From the NCBI GenBank assembly GCA_018830645.1, contig JAHJSA010000052.1, forward strand, positions 1 to 64,000: a stretch of 64,000 nt of DNA. Reading direction: 5' to 3'. Made by a program: the position numbers and the translations under genes. The notes under the pieces were generated by a model that saw nothing but the letters and a program-made list of their open reading frames with translations, was not told the DNA's origin and did no database searches. Shown in pieces: positions 39,629-47,789 of this stretch (position 1 is the stretch's first letter; every line of letters starts with the position of its first letter). The stretch is from Actinomycetota bacterium. GTDB lineage: Bacteria > Actinomycetota > Thermoleophilia > RBG-16-64-13.

Positions 39629-41287
39629 GTGACGAACGGGACGCCGACGCATATCGAGACGATGACGAGTGATCTGCTCCAGGCGGACGGCGTCCGCGCC
39701 GGAGCGACGGCGGGGCCTATCGGCCCCGCCGTCGAGGTCCGGGAGGTCAGCAAGGCCTTCCCGGGTGTGGTGGCGAACGACCGGGTGTCGCTCGCCTTCC
39801 ACCACGGCGAAGTGCACTGCGTGCTCGGCGAGAACGGCGCCGGGAAATCCACGCTCATGAACATCCTGTCGGGCATGTACAAGCCCGACTCCGGCGCGGT
39901 GATGGTGGAAGGGCGGGAAGTGACCATCGACTCGCCCCGCCGCGCCATCGAACTCGGGATAGGCACCGTGTACCAGCACCCCACGCTCATTCCGGTGTTC
40001 ACTGTGCTCGAGAACCTGATGCTGGGCGAGGGCGTCGGCGTTCGCCTTGATGTTGAAGGCGGGCTGCGGGCCCTCGACCGGTTCGCCAAGACCTTGGGGC
40101 TGGAGGTGGATCCCCACGCGCCGGCTTCAAGGCTGGCCCTGGGCCAGCAGCAGCAGATCGAGATCATCAAAGCCCTCTGGTCGGGCTCGAAAGTCCTGAT
40201 CCTCGACGAGCCCACTTCGATGCTCACGCCCCAGGGCATCGAAGAGCTGGAGAAGGTCATCTCCCAGCTGCGCGACGAGGGGCTGGCCGTCATCTTTATC
40301 ACTCACAAGCTGCACGAGGCGTTGGATCTGGGCGACACAGTGTCGATCCTACGCGGAGGCCGTGTGGTCGGCTCGTGGGGGCCCGACGTGGTCAAGACCA
40401 AGAGCCGGAGCGAGATGCAGGCCCTCATCGTGGGCGCCATGTTCGGGGAAGGAGCCGGTTCGCTGGAAGATGTAGCGGAGGTGCGCGACGGAGTCACCGG
40501 GCGGGCGCGGCGGAGGGGGTTGCCAAACGAGCCGGTGCTGGAACTGGTCAAGGTGTCGGTGGAGGCCCTCCGCGGAGAGGTTGGCGTGCACGAGGTGGAC
40601 CTCACGCTCCGGCGGGGCGAGATCCTCGGCGTGGCCGGCGTCGACGGCAACGGGCAGCGCGAGCTTGCCGAGGTCATAGCCGGCCAGCGGAGCATGGTCG
40701 GTGGTGACATCCGCCTGTGTGGCGAGTCGATCGCCAGGGCCGGCGTTGGCAGGCGGCAGAGCCTGGGTCTGCGCTACGTTACCGACGACCGCATCGGTGA
40801 GGGGACGGTGGGGACTCTGAGTGTGGGCCTCAACCTCGTACTCAAGCGTATCGGCGAAGAGCCGTTCTGGCGAGGCGGGCGTATCCGCGAGGAGGCCATC
40901 GACCAAGCGGCGTGCGACCTCGTCGAAGGCTTCGATATCCGCACGCCGGGCACGGAGACCCGCTGCGGCACGCTCTCTGGCGGCAATCTGCAGAAGGTGG
41001 TCCTGGCACGTGAGCTTTCATTCGACCCGAAGGTGGTGGTGTACAACAAGCCGACGTACGGGCTGGACCTCAAGACCACCCTCGCTGTTCGTGATCGGAT
41101 CAGGGACCTGGCCGAAAGCGCCGGCGTGGCGGCGCTGCTCATCTCTACGGACCTCGAGGAGATCCTCGACCTGTCGGACCGCATAGCCGTCCTGTTCAGG
41201 GGCCGGATCACGGGGATCGTAGACAATGCCCCAGGGGTGGAGCGACACGTGGGAGAACTGATGCTTGGTGGCGACCGTGGTGACTGA
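39629..41287 (+). CDS. ABC transporter ATP-binding protein, double nucleotide-binding domain (BMP system)
   Basis: A 552-residue protein with two ABC domains. The first has Walker A GENGAGKST near residue 67, the signature region LALGQQQQIEI and Walker B VLILDEPTSML. The second has a degenerate Walker A (GVDGNGQREL), signature LSGGNLQKV and VVYNKPTYGLD in place of a standard Walker B. This asymmetric pattern is usual for nucleoside and sugar importers of this type. The GTG start lies just after the binding-protein gene. Confidence 0.94.
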   Translation: MTNGTPTHIETMTSDLLQADGVRAGATAGPIGPAVEVREVSKAFPGVVANDRVSLAFHHGEVHCVLGENGAGKSTLMNILSGMYKPDSGAVMVEGREVTIDSPRRAIELGIGTVYQHPTLIPVFTVLENLMLGEGVGVRLDVEGGLRALDRFAKTLGLEVDPHAPASRLALGQQQQIEIIKALWSGSKVLILDEPTSMLTPQGIEELEKVISQLRDEGLAVIFITHKLHEALDLGDTVSILRGGRVVGSWGPDVVKTKSRSEMQALIVGAMFGEGAGSLEDVAEVRDGVTGRARRRGLPNEPVLELVKVSVEALRGEVGVHEVDLTLRRGEILGVAGVDGNGQRELAEVIAGQRSMVGGDIRLCGESIARAGVGRRQSLGLRYVTDDRIGEGTVGTLSVGLNLVLKRIGEEPFWRGGRIREEAIDQAACDLVEGFDIRTPGTETRCGTLSGGNLQKVVLARELSFDPKVVVYNKPTYGLDLKTTLAVRDRIRDLAESAGVAALLISTDLEEILDLSDRIAVLFRGRITGIVDNAPGVERHVGELMLGGDRGD

Positions 41288-42428
41288 CGTGGTATCGACC
41301 TCGAGAGCGGTTGTGCGTGGCGCTTCCGCCGCGAAGGCCGGGACGAGCGCTCGGTGGGCGTGGTTGTGGAGTCTGGGTCAGGCGATCGGGCCGATCCTGC
41401 TTGCTCTGTTGGTGAGCGCGGCGCTCCTGCTGGCGCTCGGAAAGAACCCCCTCACCTTCTATCGCGACATCGTGAGCCAAGGCCTGTTCAACAAGGGCGG
41501 CATCCAAGACACCGCGATCCGCATGGCGCCCCTGTTGCTCATGGCTTCCGGACTGATCGTGGCATTCCGGGCGAACATCTGGAACATCGGCGGTGACGGC
41601 CAGTTCCTGTTGGCGGCGGCGTTGGTGGCCGGTGCGGGCCCTCCCCTCATCGGAGCGCTGCCGAACGCCCTCGCCTTCGTGATCCTGTGCGTAACGGCCG
41701 TGGTGGTGGGGGGCGGATGGACCGTCGTCCCGGCCTACTTGAAGGCCCGCTACGGGCTTAACGAGATCATCACTTCGCTGATGATGACCTTCGTTGGCGT
41801 GAACTTCGCGAACCTGCTGATCAAGGGTCCGTTTCGCAGCACCACGACACAGGTGCCGCAAACCGACGTGATCCCGTTCAAGGAACTGCTTCCGCGGATC
41901 CCGGGCACCCGCATCCACGTGGGGCTCGTGTTGGCCCTGATTGCCGTGTTCGCGGTGCACTACGTGATGACGAGGACCGCCTTTGGGTTGAAGTTGCGCG
42001 TCCTTGGGGCGAATCCGCGGGCCGCCGCCCACGCCGGGCTGAGCATACCTCGCCTCACCATAGTCGGCTTCATGCTGAGTGGGGCGTTCATGGGTCTCGC
42101 CGCCGCTGTGGAGGTGTTGGGTGTGTGGGGCTATGTCCGCGCCGACTGGAACCCCAATTTCGGGCTGCCGCTGTTCGCTCTGGTGTTTTTGGCGCGGCTC
42201 AACGCGCTCGCGGTGATACCGCTGGTGGGGTTCTACGCCGTCATCTCCATGGGAGGCCATTTCGCCGCCCGCCAGGCGGCCCTCCCCGACGATTTCATGC
42301 TCATGATCGTAGGGTTGATATTGCTCTTCATGACGCTCACCGAATACCTCGCGGGGCGGAGCGAACGTGGCGGGTATCTTTCCGCCGGCCTGAAGAAAGC
42401 GCTCGGGAAGGGGGGCGGGGATGAGTGA
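41265..42428 (+). CDS. ABC transporter permease (BMP system, first)
   Basis: A 387-residue permease with about eight to ten helices. The family core GLIVAFRANIWNIGGDGQFLL lies near residue 96, and the coupling region YGLNEIITSLMMTFVGVNF near 164. The start is a GTG overlapping the ATPase gene by 23 bases; GTG 41277 is an alternative. It forms the channel with the next permease. Confidence 0.92.
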   Translation: MVATVVTDVVSTSRAVVRGASAAKAGTSARWAWLWSLGQAIGPILLALLVSAALLLALGKNPLTFYRDIVSQGLFNKGGIQDTAIRMAPLLLMASGLIVAFRANIWNIGGDGQFLLAAALVAGAGPPLIGALPNALAFVILCVTAVVVGGGWTVVPAYLKARYGLNEIITSLMMTFVGVNFANLLIKGPFRSTTTQVPQTDVIPFKELLPRIPGTRIHVGLVLALIAVFAVHYVMTRTAFGLKLRVLGANPRAAAHAGLSIPRLTIVGFMLSGAFMGLAAAVEVLGVWGYVRADWNPNFGLPLFALVFLARLNALAVIPLVGFYAVISMGGHFAARQAALPDDFMLMIVGLILLFMTLTEYLAGRSERGGYLSAGLKKALGKGGGDE

Positions 42429-43356
42429 CATGCTCACTGCCGCCTTCCTGTCGGCGCTCATTTCCGGTGGGATCTTGGCCGGGATGCCGCTCCTGTTCGC
42501 CAGTCTGGGCGAGACCATCTCCGAACGTGGCGGAGTCCTCAACATCGGCCTCGAGGGCATGATGCTCATGGGGGGCTACACCGGGTTCGTCGTCACGCTG
42601 TACTCGCAGTCTCATTGGCTGGGATTGCTGGCCGGCGCCGGCGCCGGGCTCATAACCGCGCTGCTGATGGTCGTGTTCTGTGTGCGACTCGGTCTCGACC
42701 AGATCGTCGTGGGCATTGCCATCCTCATTGCGGCCGGGGGCTTCACAAGCGTGCTACAGCGCGCCCAGTTCGGCACCACCTATCCGCGGTTGGACGCCAT
42801 GTCTGCCGTTGAGATCCCTTTGTTCGCGAAGATCCCGGTGATCGGGCCGAGCCTGTTCGCTCAGCCCGCCATCGTCTACGTGGGCTTCGCGCTCGTGGCG
42901 GTGCTGCACTGGGTGCTACGGTCCACGAACATGGGACTGAACCTTCGGGCGGCGGGCGAGAAGCCGGAAGCGCTGGACGCCGCCGGAGTCAGCGTGACCG
43001 CGGTCCGGTCGATCGCCGCCCTGTCCGCCGGCGCCTTCGCCGGCCTGGGCGGAGCCTACATGTCGATCGTGGGCGCGGGCATCTTCGTGCCGTTCATGAC
43101 TCACGGGGCCGGGTTCATCGGCATCGTGATCGCCATGCTGGGCCGCGGTCGCGCGCTGTGGGTGGTCATCGGATCGTTGTTGTTCGGCATGTCGGTGTCG
43201 CTCACCACGGCGCTCCAGCTGGTGGGCATCACGGTGCCGATCGACGTGGTGAACATGCTGCCGTTCGTGGCCGTGCTGGTGGTGCTGGTGATCTTTGCGC
43301 GGCAGGCCTACCTACCCGCCGCGCTCGGGTTGCCCTACAAGCGGGGGATCCGGTGA
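42421..43356 (+). CDS. ABC transporter permease (BMP system, second)
   Basis: A 311-residue permease with the typical start SALISGGILAGMPLLFASLGE, the core GGVLNIGLEGMMLMGGY near residue 37 and a conserved RAAGEKPEALDAAGVSV cytoplasmic loop. The ATG overlaps the upstream gene by eight bases. Together with 38489, 39629 and 41265 it completes an importer of nucleoside-like size solutes. Confidence 0.93.
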   Translation: MSDMLTAAFLSALISGGILAGMPLLFASLGETISERGGVLNIGLEGMMLMGGYTGFVVTLYSQSHWLGLLAGAGAGLITALLMVVFCVRLGLDQIVVGIAILIAAGGFTSVLQRAQFGTTYPRLDAMSAVEIPLFAKIPVIGPSLFAQPAIVYVGFALVAVLHWVLRSTNMGLNLRAAGEKPEALDAAGVSVTAVRSIAALSAGAFAGLGGAYMSIVGAGIFVPFMTHGAGFIGIVIAMLGRGRALWVVIGSLLFGMSVSLTTALQLVGITVPIDVVNMLPFVAVLVVLVIFARQAYLPAALGLPYKRGIR

Positions 43357-43432
43357 CTCGGCCGGTCGACAGGCACCGGATGGATGTAGGTCATCAGACG
43401 GACCTCGGTCCGACGAAGGGAGGGAGGATCAC

Positions 43433-43843
43433 TTGACATACGTGACGTTCCACAAAGAGAAGTGCATAGCGTGCGATCTCTGTTCGGAGGTCTGCTCGCT
43501 GAGCAAGCTGGGTCGGATCCAGCCCGCAGCCGCGGCCATCCGCATCACGCGCGATCCCGCGGTGTACTTCGGAGAGATGCGCTGTGCCGTGTGCGACATG
43601 GCGCACGACCGCGCCTGTGTGGAGAGCTGCCCCGTCGACGCGCTCACGTTCGAAGAATCGTCCGGCGTGGTGCGGTTCGACGCGGAGCTGTGCACCGATT
43701 GTGGCGCCTGCCTCGACTCCTGCCCTAACGTGGCGCAGGACGCGATTTCCAGACGCATCATGATCTGCGACCTCTGCGACGGCGACCCCATGTGCGTGCA
43801 GTGGTGCCCGGAAGCGGCTCTTACTTGGGAGGCGGAAGCATGA
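43433..43843 (+). CDS. Polyferredoxin subunit paired with AOR-1
   Basis: A 136-residue protein with four cysteine clusters: CIACDLCSEVC, CAVCDMAHDRACVESCP, CTDCGACLDSCP and CDLCDGDPMCVQWCP, the HycB/CooF-like pattern for four [4Fe-4S] centres. A TTG start is favoured because GGGAGGGAGGA precedes it and upstream residues are unlike the family. Its stop overlaps the AOR ATG, indicating a stable enzyme pair in which it takes electrons from AOR. Confidence 0.88.
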   Translation: MTYVTFHKEKCIACDLCSEVCSLSKLGRIQPAAAAIRITRDPAVYFGEMRCAVCDMAHDRACVESCPVDALTFEESSGVVRFDAELCTDCGACLDSCPNVAQDAISRRIMICDLCDGDPMCVQWCPEAALTWEAEA

Positions 43844-45669
43844 AGTACGGCGGATACACGGGCAAGATCCTCACCGTGGACCTTGCGTCGGGTTCGTTCG
43901 GCGAGATGCCGGTCACCGAAGAGCTCGCCGAGGGGTACCTGGGCGGCCGGGGGTTTGCGGCCAAGATCCTCTACGACGAACTCGCGCCGGGAATCGACCC
44001 TCTCGGCCCGGAGAACAAGATCCTGTTCGTCACCGGACCCGCGACGGGCACTTTGGTGCCCACCGCGAGCCGCATCGGCATCGGCTGCAAGAGCCCACTC
44101 ACCGGCGCTCAGTCCGTGAGTTACATGGGCGGGCACTTCGGGGCCCAGCTCAAGTACGCCGGTTGGGACGGCATCCTCGTGAGCGGCGTCTCGGCCTCGC
44201 CGGTGACTTTAGTGATCGACGACGGTCGCGTGCGTCTGGACGACGCCACGGCGCTGTGGGGCAAAGACACCTACCAGTCCCAGAGGGAGCTCGCCGCCTT
44301 TCTCGGGCGCGACTTCCAATTGGGCGCTATCGGCCCCGCCGGCGAGAACCTCGTGAGCTACGCCAACTTCATGCACGTGCAGCACGCGGCGGGACGCGGC
44401 GGGATAGGCGCTGTCTTCGGCTCGAAGAAGCTCAAGGCCGTGGCGGTGCGCGGCACGGGCGGGATCACCGTGGGCACCTCCACCGCCGAGTACATCACGC
44501 AGTGCCGTGAGCTCCACCAGATCATCATGGAGAACCCGGTACGCGACGGCTTCCGCTGGTTCGGCACCACCGGCATGCTTCCCTACATGAACGAAGTAGT
44601 AGGGCTGCCCTACCGAAACCACCAGGACGATCGGGCTCCCGACGTCTCGGACATCCACAACGAAGAGATCGCCAAGTACGTCAAGCGGTATGAGGCGTGC
44701 GGCGGGTGCAACGTGATCTGCGGCTCGGTCGTTGAGTTCGAACGGCAGGGGCGGAGCTATCGCACCGAGCGTATCGAGCACGAGTCGGTGTGGGCGCTCG
44801 GACCCCTGTGCGGCATCACCGACCTCCCGGCCATCATGGAGGCGGGCCACGTGTGCGACCTCCTGGGGATGGACACGATGAGCGCGGGAGCCGCCCTCTC
44901 CTGGGCGATGGAGGCACGAGAGAAGGGGCTTCTCTCGGCGGCCGACGTGGACGGTTTAGATCTCAGCTTCGGCAACGCCGACGTGCTCTACGATACGCTC
45001 CACCGCATCGCGGCCCGCGACGGTTTCGGCGATGTTCTCGCCCGCGGCTCGCGCGGCGCCGCCGAAGCGGTGGGTAAGGGCGCGGAGCTGGCCATGCAGG
45101 TGAAAGGGCTCGACATCGCGGCCTACGCGCCGCGCGGCTTCAGCGGGATGGCCTTGAACTACGCCACCGCCGCCCGCGGCGCCGACCACAACAAGGCCTT
45201 CACCGTGGCGGCGGAGTTCCTCGGAGTCCTCGGCGACTACGATCGATACGACACGACCGGCAAGCCCCGCCTCGTGAAGACCATGCAGGACAGCACCGCG
45301 GTCATCGATTCGTTGATCATGTGCATGTTCACCGTGGATCTGGGCATCAGCGTCGAGCTGTACGCGCGCTGTGGGAGCCTCCCCACGGGCATGGACCTCA
45401 CCGCCGACGACGTCTATACGATCGGCGAACGCATCAATACCGTGGAGCGTTTGTTCAACGTGAGGGAAGGCTTCACCCGGGCTGACGACCGCCTTCCCGG
45501 CCGGTTCGCGGCCGAGGCCGCGCCGTCGGACCCGGGAGCGCACACGGTAGACGTCGCCTCGTTGATGGACGAGTACTACGTGGAGCGTAGCTGGGACACG
45601 CAAGGGGTTCCTACCGGAACGATGCTCGCCCGGCTGGGGCTCACGGACATGGCCGCCGCTGTGAGATGA
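43840..45669 (+). CDS. Tungsten-type aldehyde:ferredoxin oxidoreductase 1
   Basis: A 609-residue AOR-family enzyme, which holds a bis-pterin tungsten cofactor and one [4Fe-4S] cluster. Marks are KILTVDLASGSF and YLGGRGFAAKILYDEL at the N-terminus, GPATGTLVPTASR, AIGPAGENLVSYANFMHV, GRGGIGAVFGSKKLKAVAVRG, the cluster motif CGGCNVIC (CX2CX3C) near residue 289 and a late Cys in IMCMF. AORs oxidise aldehydes to acids, or run in reverse with reduced ferredoxin. It is coupled with a polyferredoxin and followed by the GntR regulator. The substrate cannot be told. Confidence 0.92.
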   Translation: MKYGGYTGKILTVDLASGSFGEMPVTEELAEGYLGGRGFAAKILYDELAPGIDPLGPENKILFVTGPATGTLVPTASRIGIGCKSPLTGAQSVSYMGGHFGAQLKYAGWDGILVSGVSASPVTLVIDDGRVRLDDATALWGKDTYQSQRELAAFLGRDFQLGAIGPAGENLVSYANFMHVQHAAGRGGIGAVFGSKKLKAVAVRGTGGITVGTSTAEYITQCRELHQIIMENPVRDGFRWFGTTGMLPYMNEVVGLPYRNHQDDRAPDVSDIHNEEIAKYVKRYEACGGCNVICGSVVEFERQGRSYRTERIEHESVWALGPLCGITDLPAIMEAGHVCDLLGMDTMSAGAALSWAMEAREKGLLSAADVDGLDLSFGNADVLYDTLHRIAARDGFGDVLARGSRGAAEAVGKGAELAMQVKGLDIAAYAPRGFSGMALNYATAARGADHNKAFTVAAEFLGVLGDYDRYDTTGKPRLVKTMQDSTAVIDSLIMCMFTVDLGISVELYARCGSLPTGMDLTADDVYTIGERINTVERLFNVREGFTRADDRLPGRFAAEAAPSDPGAHTVDVASLMDEYYVERSWDTQGVPTGTMLARLGLTDMAAAVR

Positions 45670-46478
45670 CGGGGAGTCTTGATCCTGTGAAGAAGGGCCG
45701 CAAAAAGGGCATACCGCTGTACTTCCAGGTGAAGCGGTCCCTCAGTGACCAGATCCTGTCTGGAAGGCTGCCCGCAGGGGAGCAGATCCCCTCAGAGTCG
45801 GAGCTCACGACATCATTCGGCGTGAGCCGCGTCGTGGTGCGGCAGGCGCTCCAGATTCTCGAGGATGAGGGTCTTATCTACCGGGTGAAGGGGAAGGGCA
45901 CGTTCGTCACCGACGACGTGGACAAAGACAGGACCCCTCGCCTCTCCGGTTACCTTGAAGATCTCATAAACATCGGTCTCGCCATGGAGGTGAAAGTCCT
46001 CGAGTTCGGCCTCCGGAAGGCCACCGCCGACCTGGTGCCGATTCTTGATGTCGACGACGGTTCCGACGTGTTCTTCGTGAAACGACTACGGCTTGTCGAC
46101 GGGCGGCCGTTCTCGGTGATCCACAATTTCGTTCCATACGACATCGGGAAGCAGATACCGCTCGAAGCTCTGGAGAGCGAACCCCTCATGCAGTTGATCG
46201 AGACCCGCACCGGCGAGTCCATCGACTGGGCCTCAGAGGTGTTCCAGGCCGTGTCGGCCGACTCCGAGCTCGCTGGGCTCCTCGAGGTCGACATCGTGGC
46301 TCCTATCCTGAAGATGATCCTCACCGCGTACTCGCCCAGCGGGCGGGTGGTGAACCTGGCCCACGTGTTCTACCGCTCCGACCGCTACAACTACCGCGGC
46401 CATCTCAAGCGGCGGCGCACGGACGAGTTCATAGGCTGGGTACCCATCGAGATCGCCCAAGGGGGAGCGAGGCGGTAG
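45666..46478 (+). CDS. GntR-family regulator with UTRA domain
   Basis: A 270-residue regulator. The N-terminal winged helix reads PLYFQVKRSLSDQILSGRLPAGEQIPSE and VSRVVVRQALQILEDEGLIYRVKGKGTFV (in pieces), and the C-terminal UTRA effector domain runs from about residue 90, with LRLVDGRPFSVIHNFVP typical. It overlaps the AOR-1 stop. A matched bipartite operator occurs at the head of its own operon (36285) and just downstream of it before the next unit (46506), so it is the probable regulator of both. The effector is likely the imported compound or a product of it. Confidence 0.92.
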   Translation: MTGSLDPVKKGRKKGIPLYFQVKRSLSDQILSGRLPAGEQIPSESELTTSFGVSRVVVRQALQILEDEGLIYRVKGKGTFVTDDVDKDRTPRLSGYLEDLINIGLAMEVKVLEFGLRKATADLVPILDVDDGSDVFFVKRLRLVDGRPFSVIHNFVPYDIGKQIPLEALESEPLMQLIETRTGESIDWASEVFQAVSADSELAGLLEVDIVAPILKMILTAYSPSGRVVNLAHVFYRSDRYNYRGHLKRRRTDEFIGWVPIEIAQGGARR

Positions 46479-46505
46479 AGGCGGGCGTGCGACGCGTGCT
46501 GGCAA

Positions 46506-46542
46506 ACTTGTGTGGTATAAACATATTAAGATTAGTACAAGT
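46506..46542 (+). promoter_or_regulatory. Promoter and bipartite operator of the Fe-ADH/AOR operon
   Basis: ACTTGT (46506-46511) and ACAAGT (46537-46542) form a perfect 6-bp inverted repeat with a 25-base spacer containing -10 TATAAA (46516-46521). Over 37 bases it agrees with the site at 36285-36321 at 28 positions, including TTAGTACAAGT. A small hairpin, CCTCGG-AGAG-CCGAGG, follows at 46559-46574. Confidence 0.65.
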
Positions 46543-46634
46543 TGCGCGCCGCGCGGAACCTCGGAGAGCCGAGGTGTGCCGTTTGGCGGAGCGGGGAAGC
46601 GCCCTTTGAAAAATACCGGAACGGAGGTGCTCGG

Positions 46635-47789
46635 ATGGACAGGCAGCCGTTGACGTTCTTCATCCCCACGCGTGTGGTGCACGGGCTGGGATCGGTGGCA
46701 GGTGTGCCGGCGCTCGTGGGGAGCTCCGGCGGCACTCGGGTGTTCCTCTGTGCTGATGAAGGCCTCACCCGCGCCGGCGTGACCGGCCGGGTCTCCGGAT
46801 TGCTGGAGGCGGCGGGCATCCCCTTCGTCGTGTTCGATTCGGTGGAGGAAGACCCCGGTACGCGTACGGTGCATTCCGGCGTAGAGTTGTTCAAAGCGGA
46901 GGGCTGCGACCTCGTCGTCGCTCTGGGCGGCGGGAGCCCGCTGTGCGCGGGCAAGGGCATCGCCCTGGTGGCCGCCAACGGCGGCGCGCTCACCGACTAC
47001 GAAGGCTTCAACAAGGCTTCCGTCGGCCCGTATCCGGTCATCGCCATCCCAACGACCGCCGGTTCGGGCACGGAGGTGTCCAAGGTCACCATCCTCACCG
47101 ACGAGGCCCGGGGCTTCAAGATGTCGATCCTTGATGAGCGCACCTTCCCGCGGGTGGCCGTACTCGATGGGGAGCTCATGGCCACGCTGCCCGCCCGGCC
47201 GGCGCTGGTGGCCGGTATGGACGCCCTCGCCCACGCCCTGGACGCTCTCTGGTCGGTGGGAGCCACTTCCTTCTCCGACGCTCTGGCCGTGACCTCGGCC
47301 GCCACGATCTTCGAGATGCTGCCTCGGGCCGCCCTCACGGGCGACCTGGCGGCGAAGCAGGCCATGTTGGAAGCCAGCTCGGCGGCCAACATCGCCACGG
47401 GCACCGCGCTCCCCGGGTTGGCGCACGTGTTGTCTCAGCCCCTCGGCCGATACCACATGTCGCACGGCCTGGCCACGGGGATCATGCTGCCTCATACCTT
47501 CGAGTTCAATCTGCCGGTGGCCGCTCACACCGTCGCTCCCATTGCCAGGCTGCTCGGGGCCGACGGCTCCGAGAAGGAGCTCGCCCGGTGGTTGCTCGAT
47601 CGCTTGTGGGAGTTGATGGAAGAGGTGGGCTTCCCCACGTCCCTCGATCCCTCGCTGGTGCCCCTTGCCGACCTGCCGATTCTGGTGGAGCAGTGCACTA
47701 AAGTGGTCAATTACCGGCTCAACCTGCGTCAGGCTTCCCCGGCCGATCTCACCGAGCTGTACATGGCGGCGTTGGAGGAGGAGTCATGA
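46635..47789 (+). CDS. Iron-containing alcohol dehydrogenase
   Basis: A 384-residue group III alcohol dehydrogenase; it interconverts an alcohol and an aldehyde with NAD(P). Nucleotide-binding GGGSPLCAGKG lies near residue 98, followed by IPTTAGSGTEVSKVTILTD. Metal ligands are expected in GMDALAHALDA and in LAHVLSQPLGRYHMSHGLATG. GGAGG lies seven bases before the ATG. First gene of a long operon; it overlaps AOR-2. It may reduce or supply the aldehyde handled by the AORs. Confidence 0.92.
   Translation: MDRQPLTFFIPTRVVHGLGSVAGVPALVGSSGGTRVFLCADEGLTRAGVTGRVSGLLEAAGIPFVVFDSVEEDPGTRTVHSGVELFKAEGCDLVVALGGGSPLCAGKGIALVAANGGALTDYEGFNKASVGPYPVIAIPTTAGSGTEVSKVTILTDEARGFKMSILDERTFPRVAVLDGELMATLPARPALVAGMDALAHALDALWSVGATSFSDALAVTSAATIFEMLPRAALTGDLAAKQAMLEASSAANIATGTALPGLAHVLSQPLGRYHMSHGLATGIMLPHTFEFNLPVAAHTVAPIARLLGADGSEKELARWLLDRLWELMEEVGFPTSLDPSLVPLADLPILVEQCTKVVNYRLNLRQASPADLTELYMAALEEES

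Noticed and set aside
38366-40117. Minus-strand frame of 583 codons
   Set aside because: Runs antisense through the BMP lipoprotein and ABC ATPase genes, both firmly identified.
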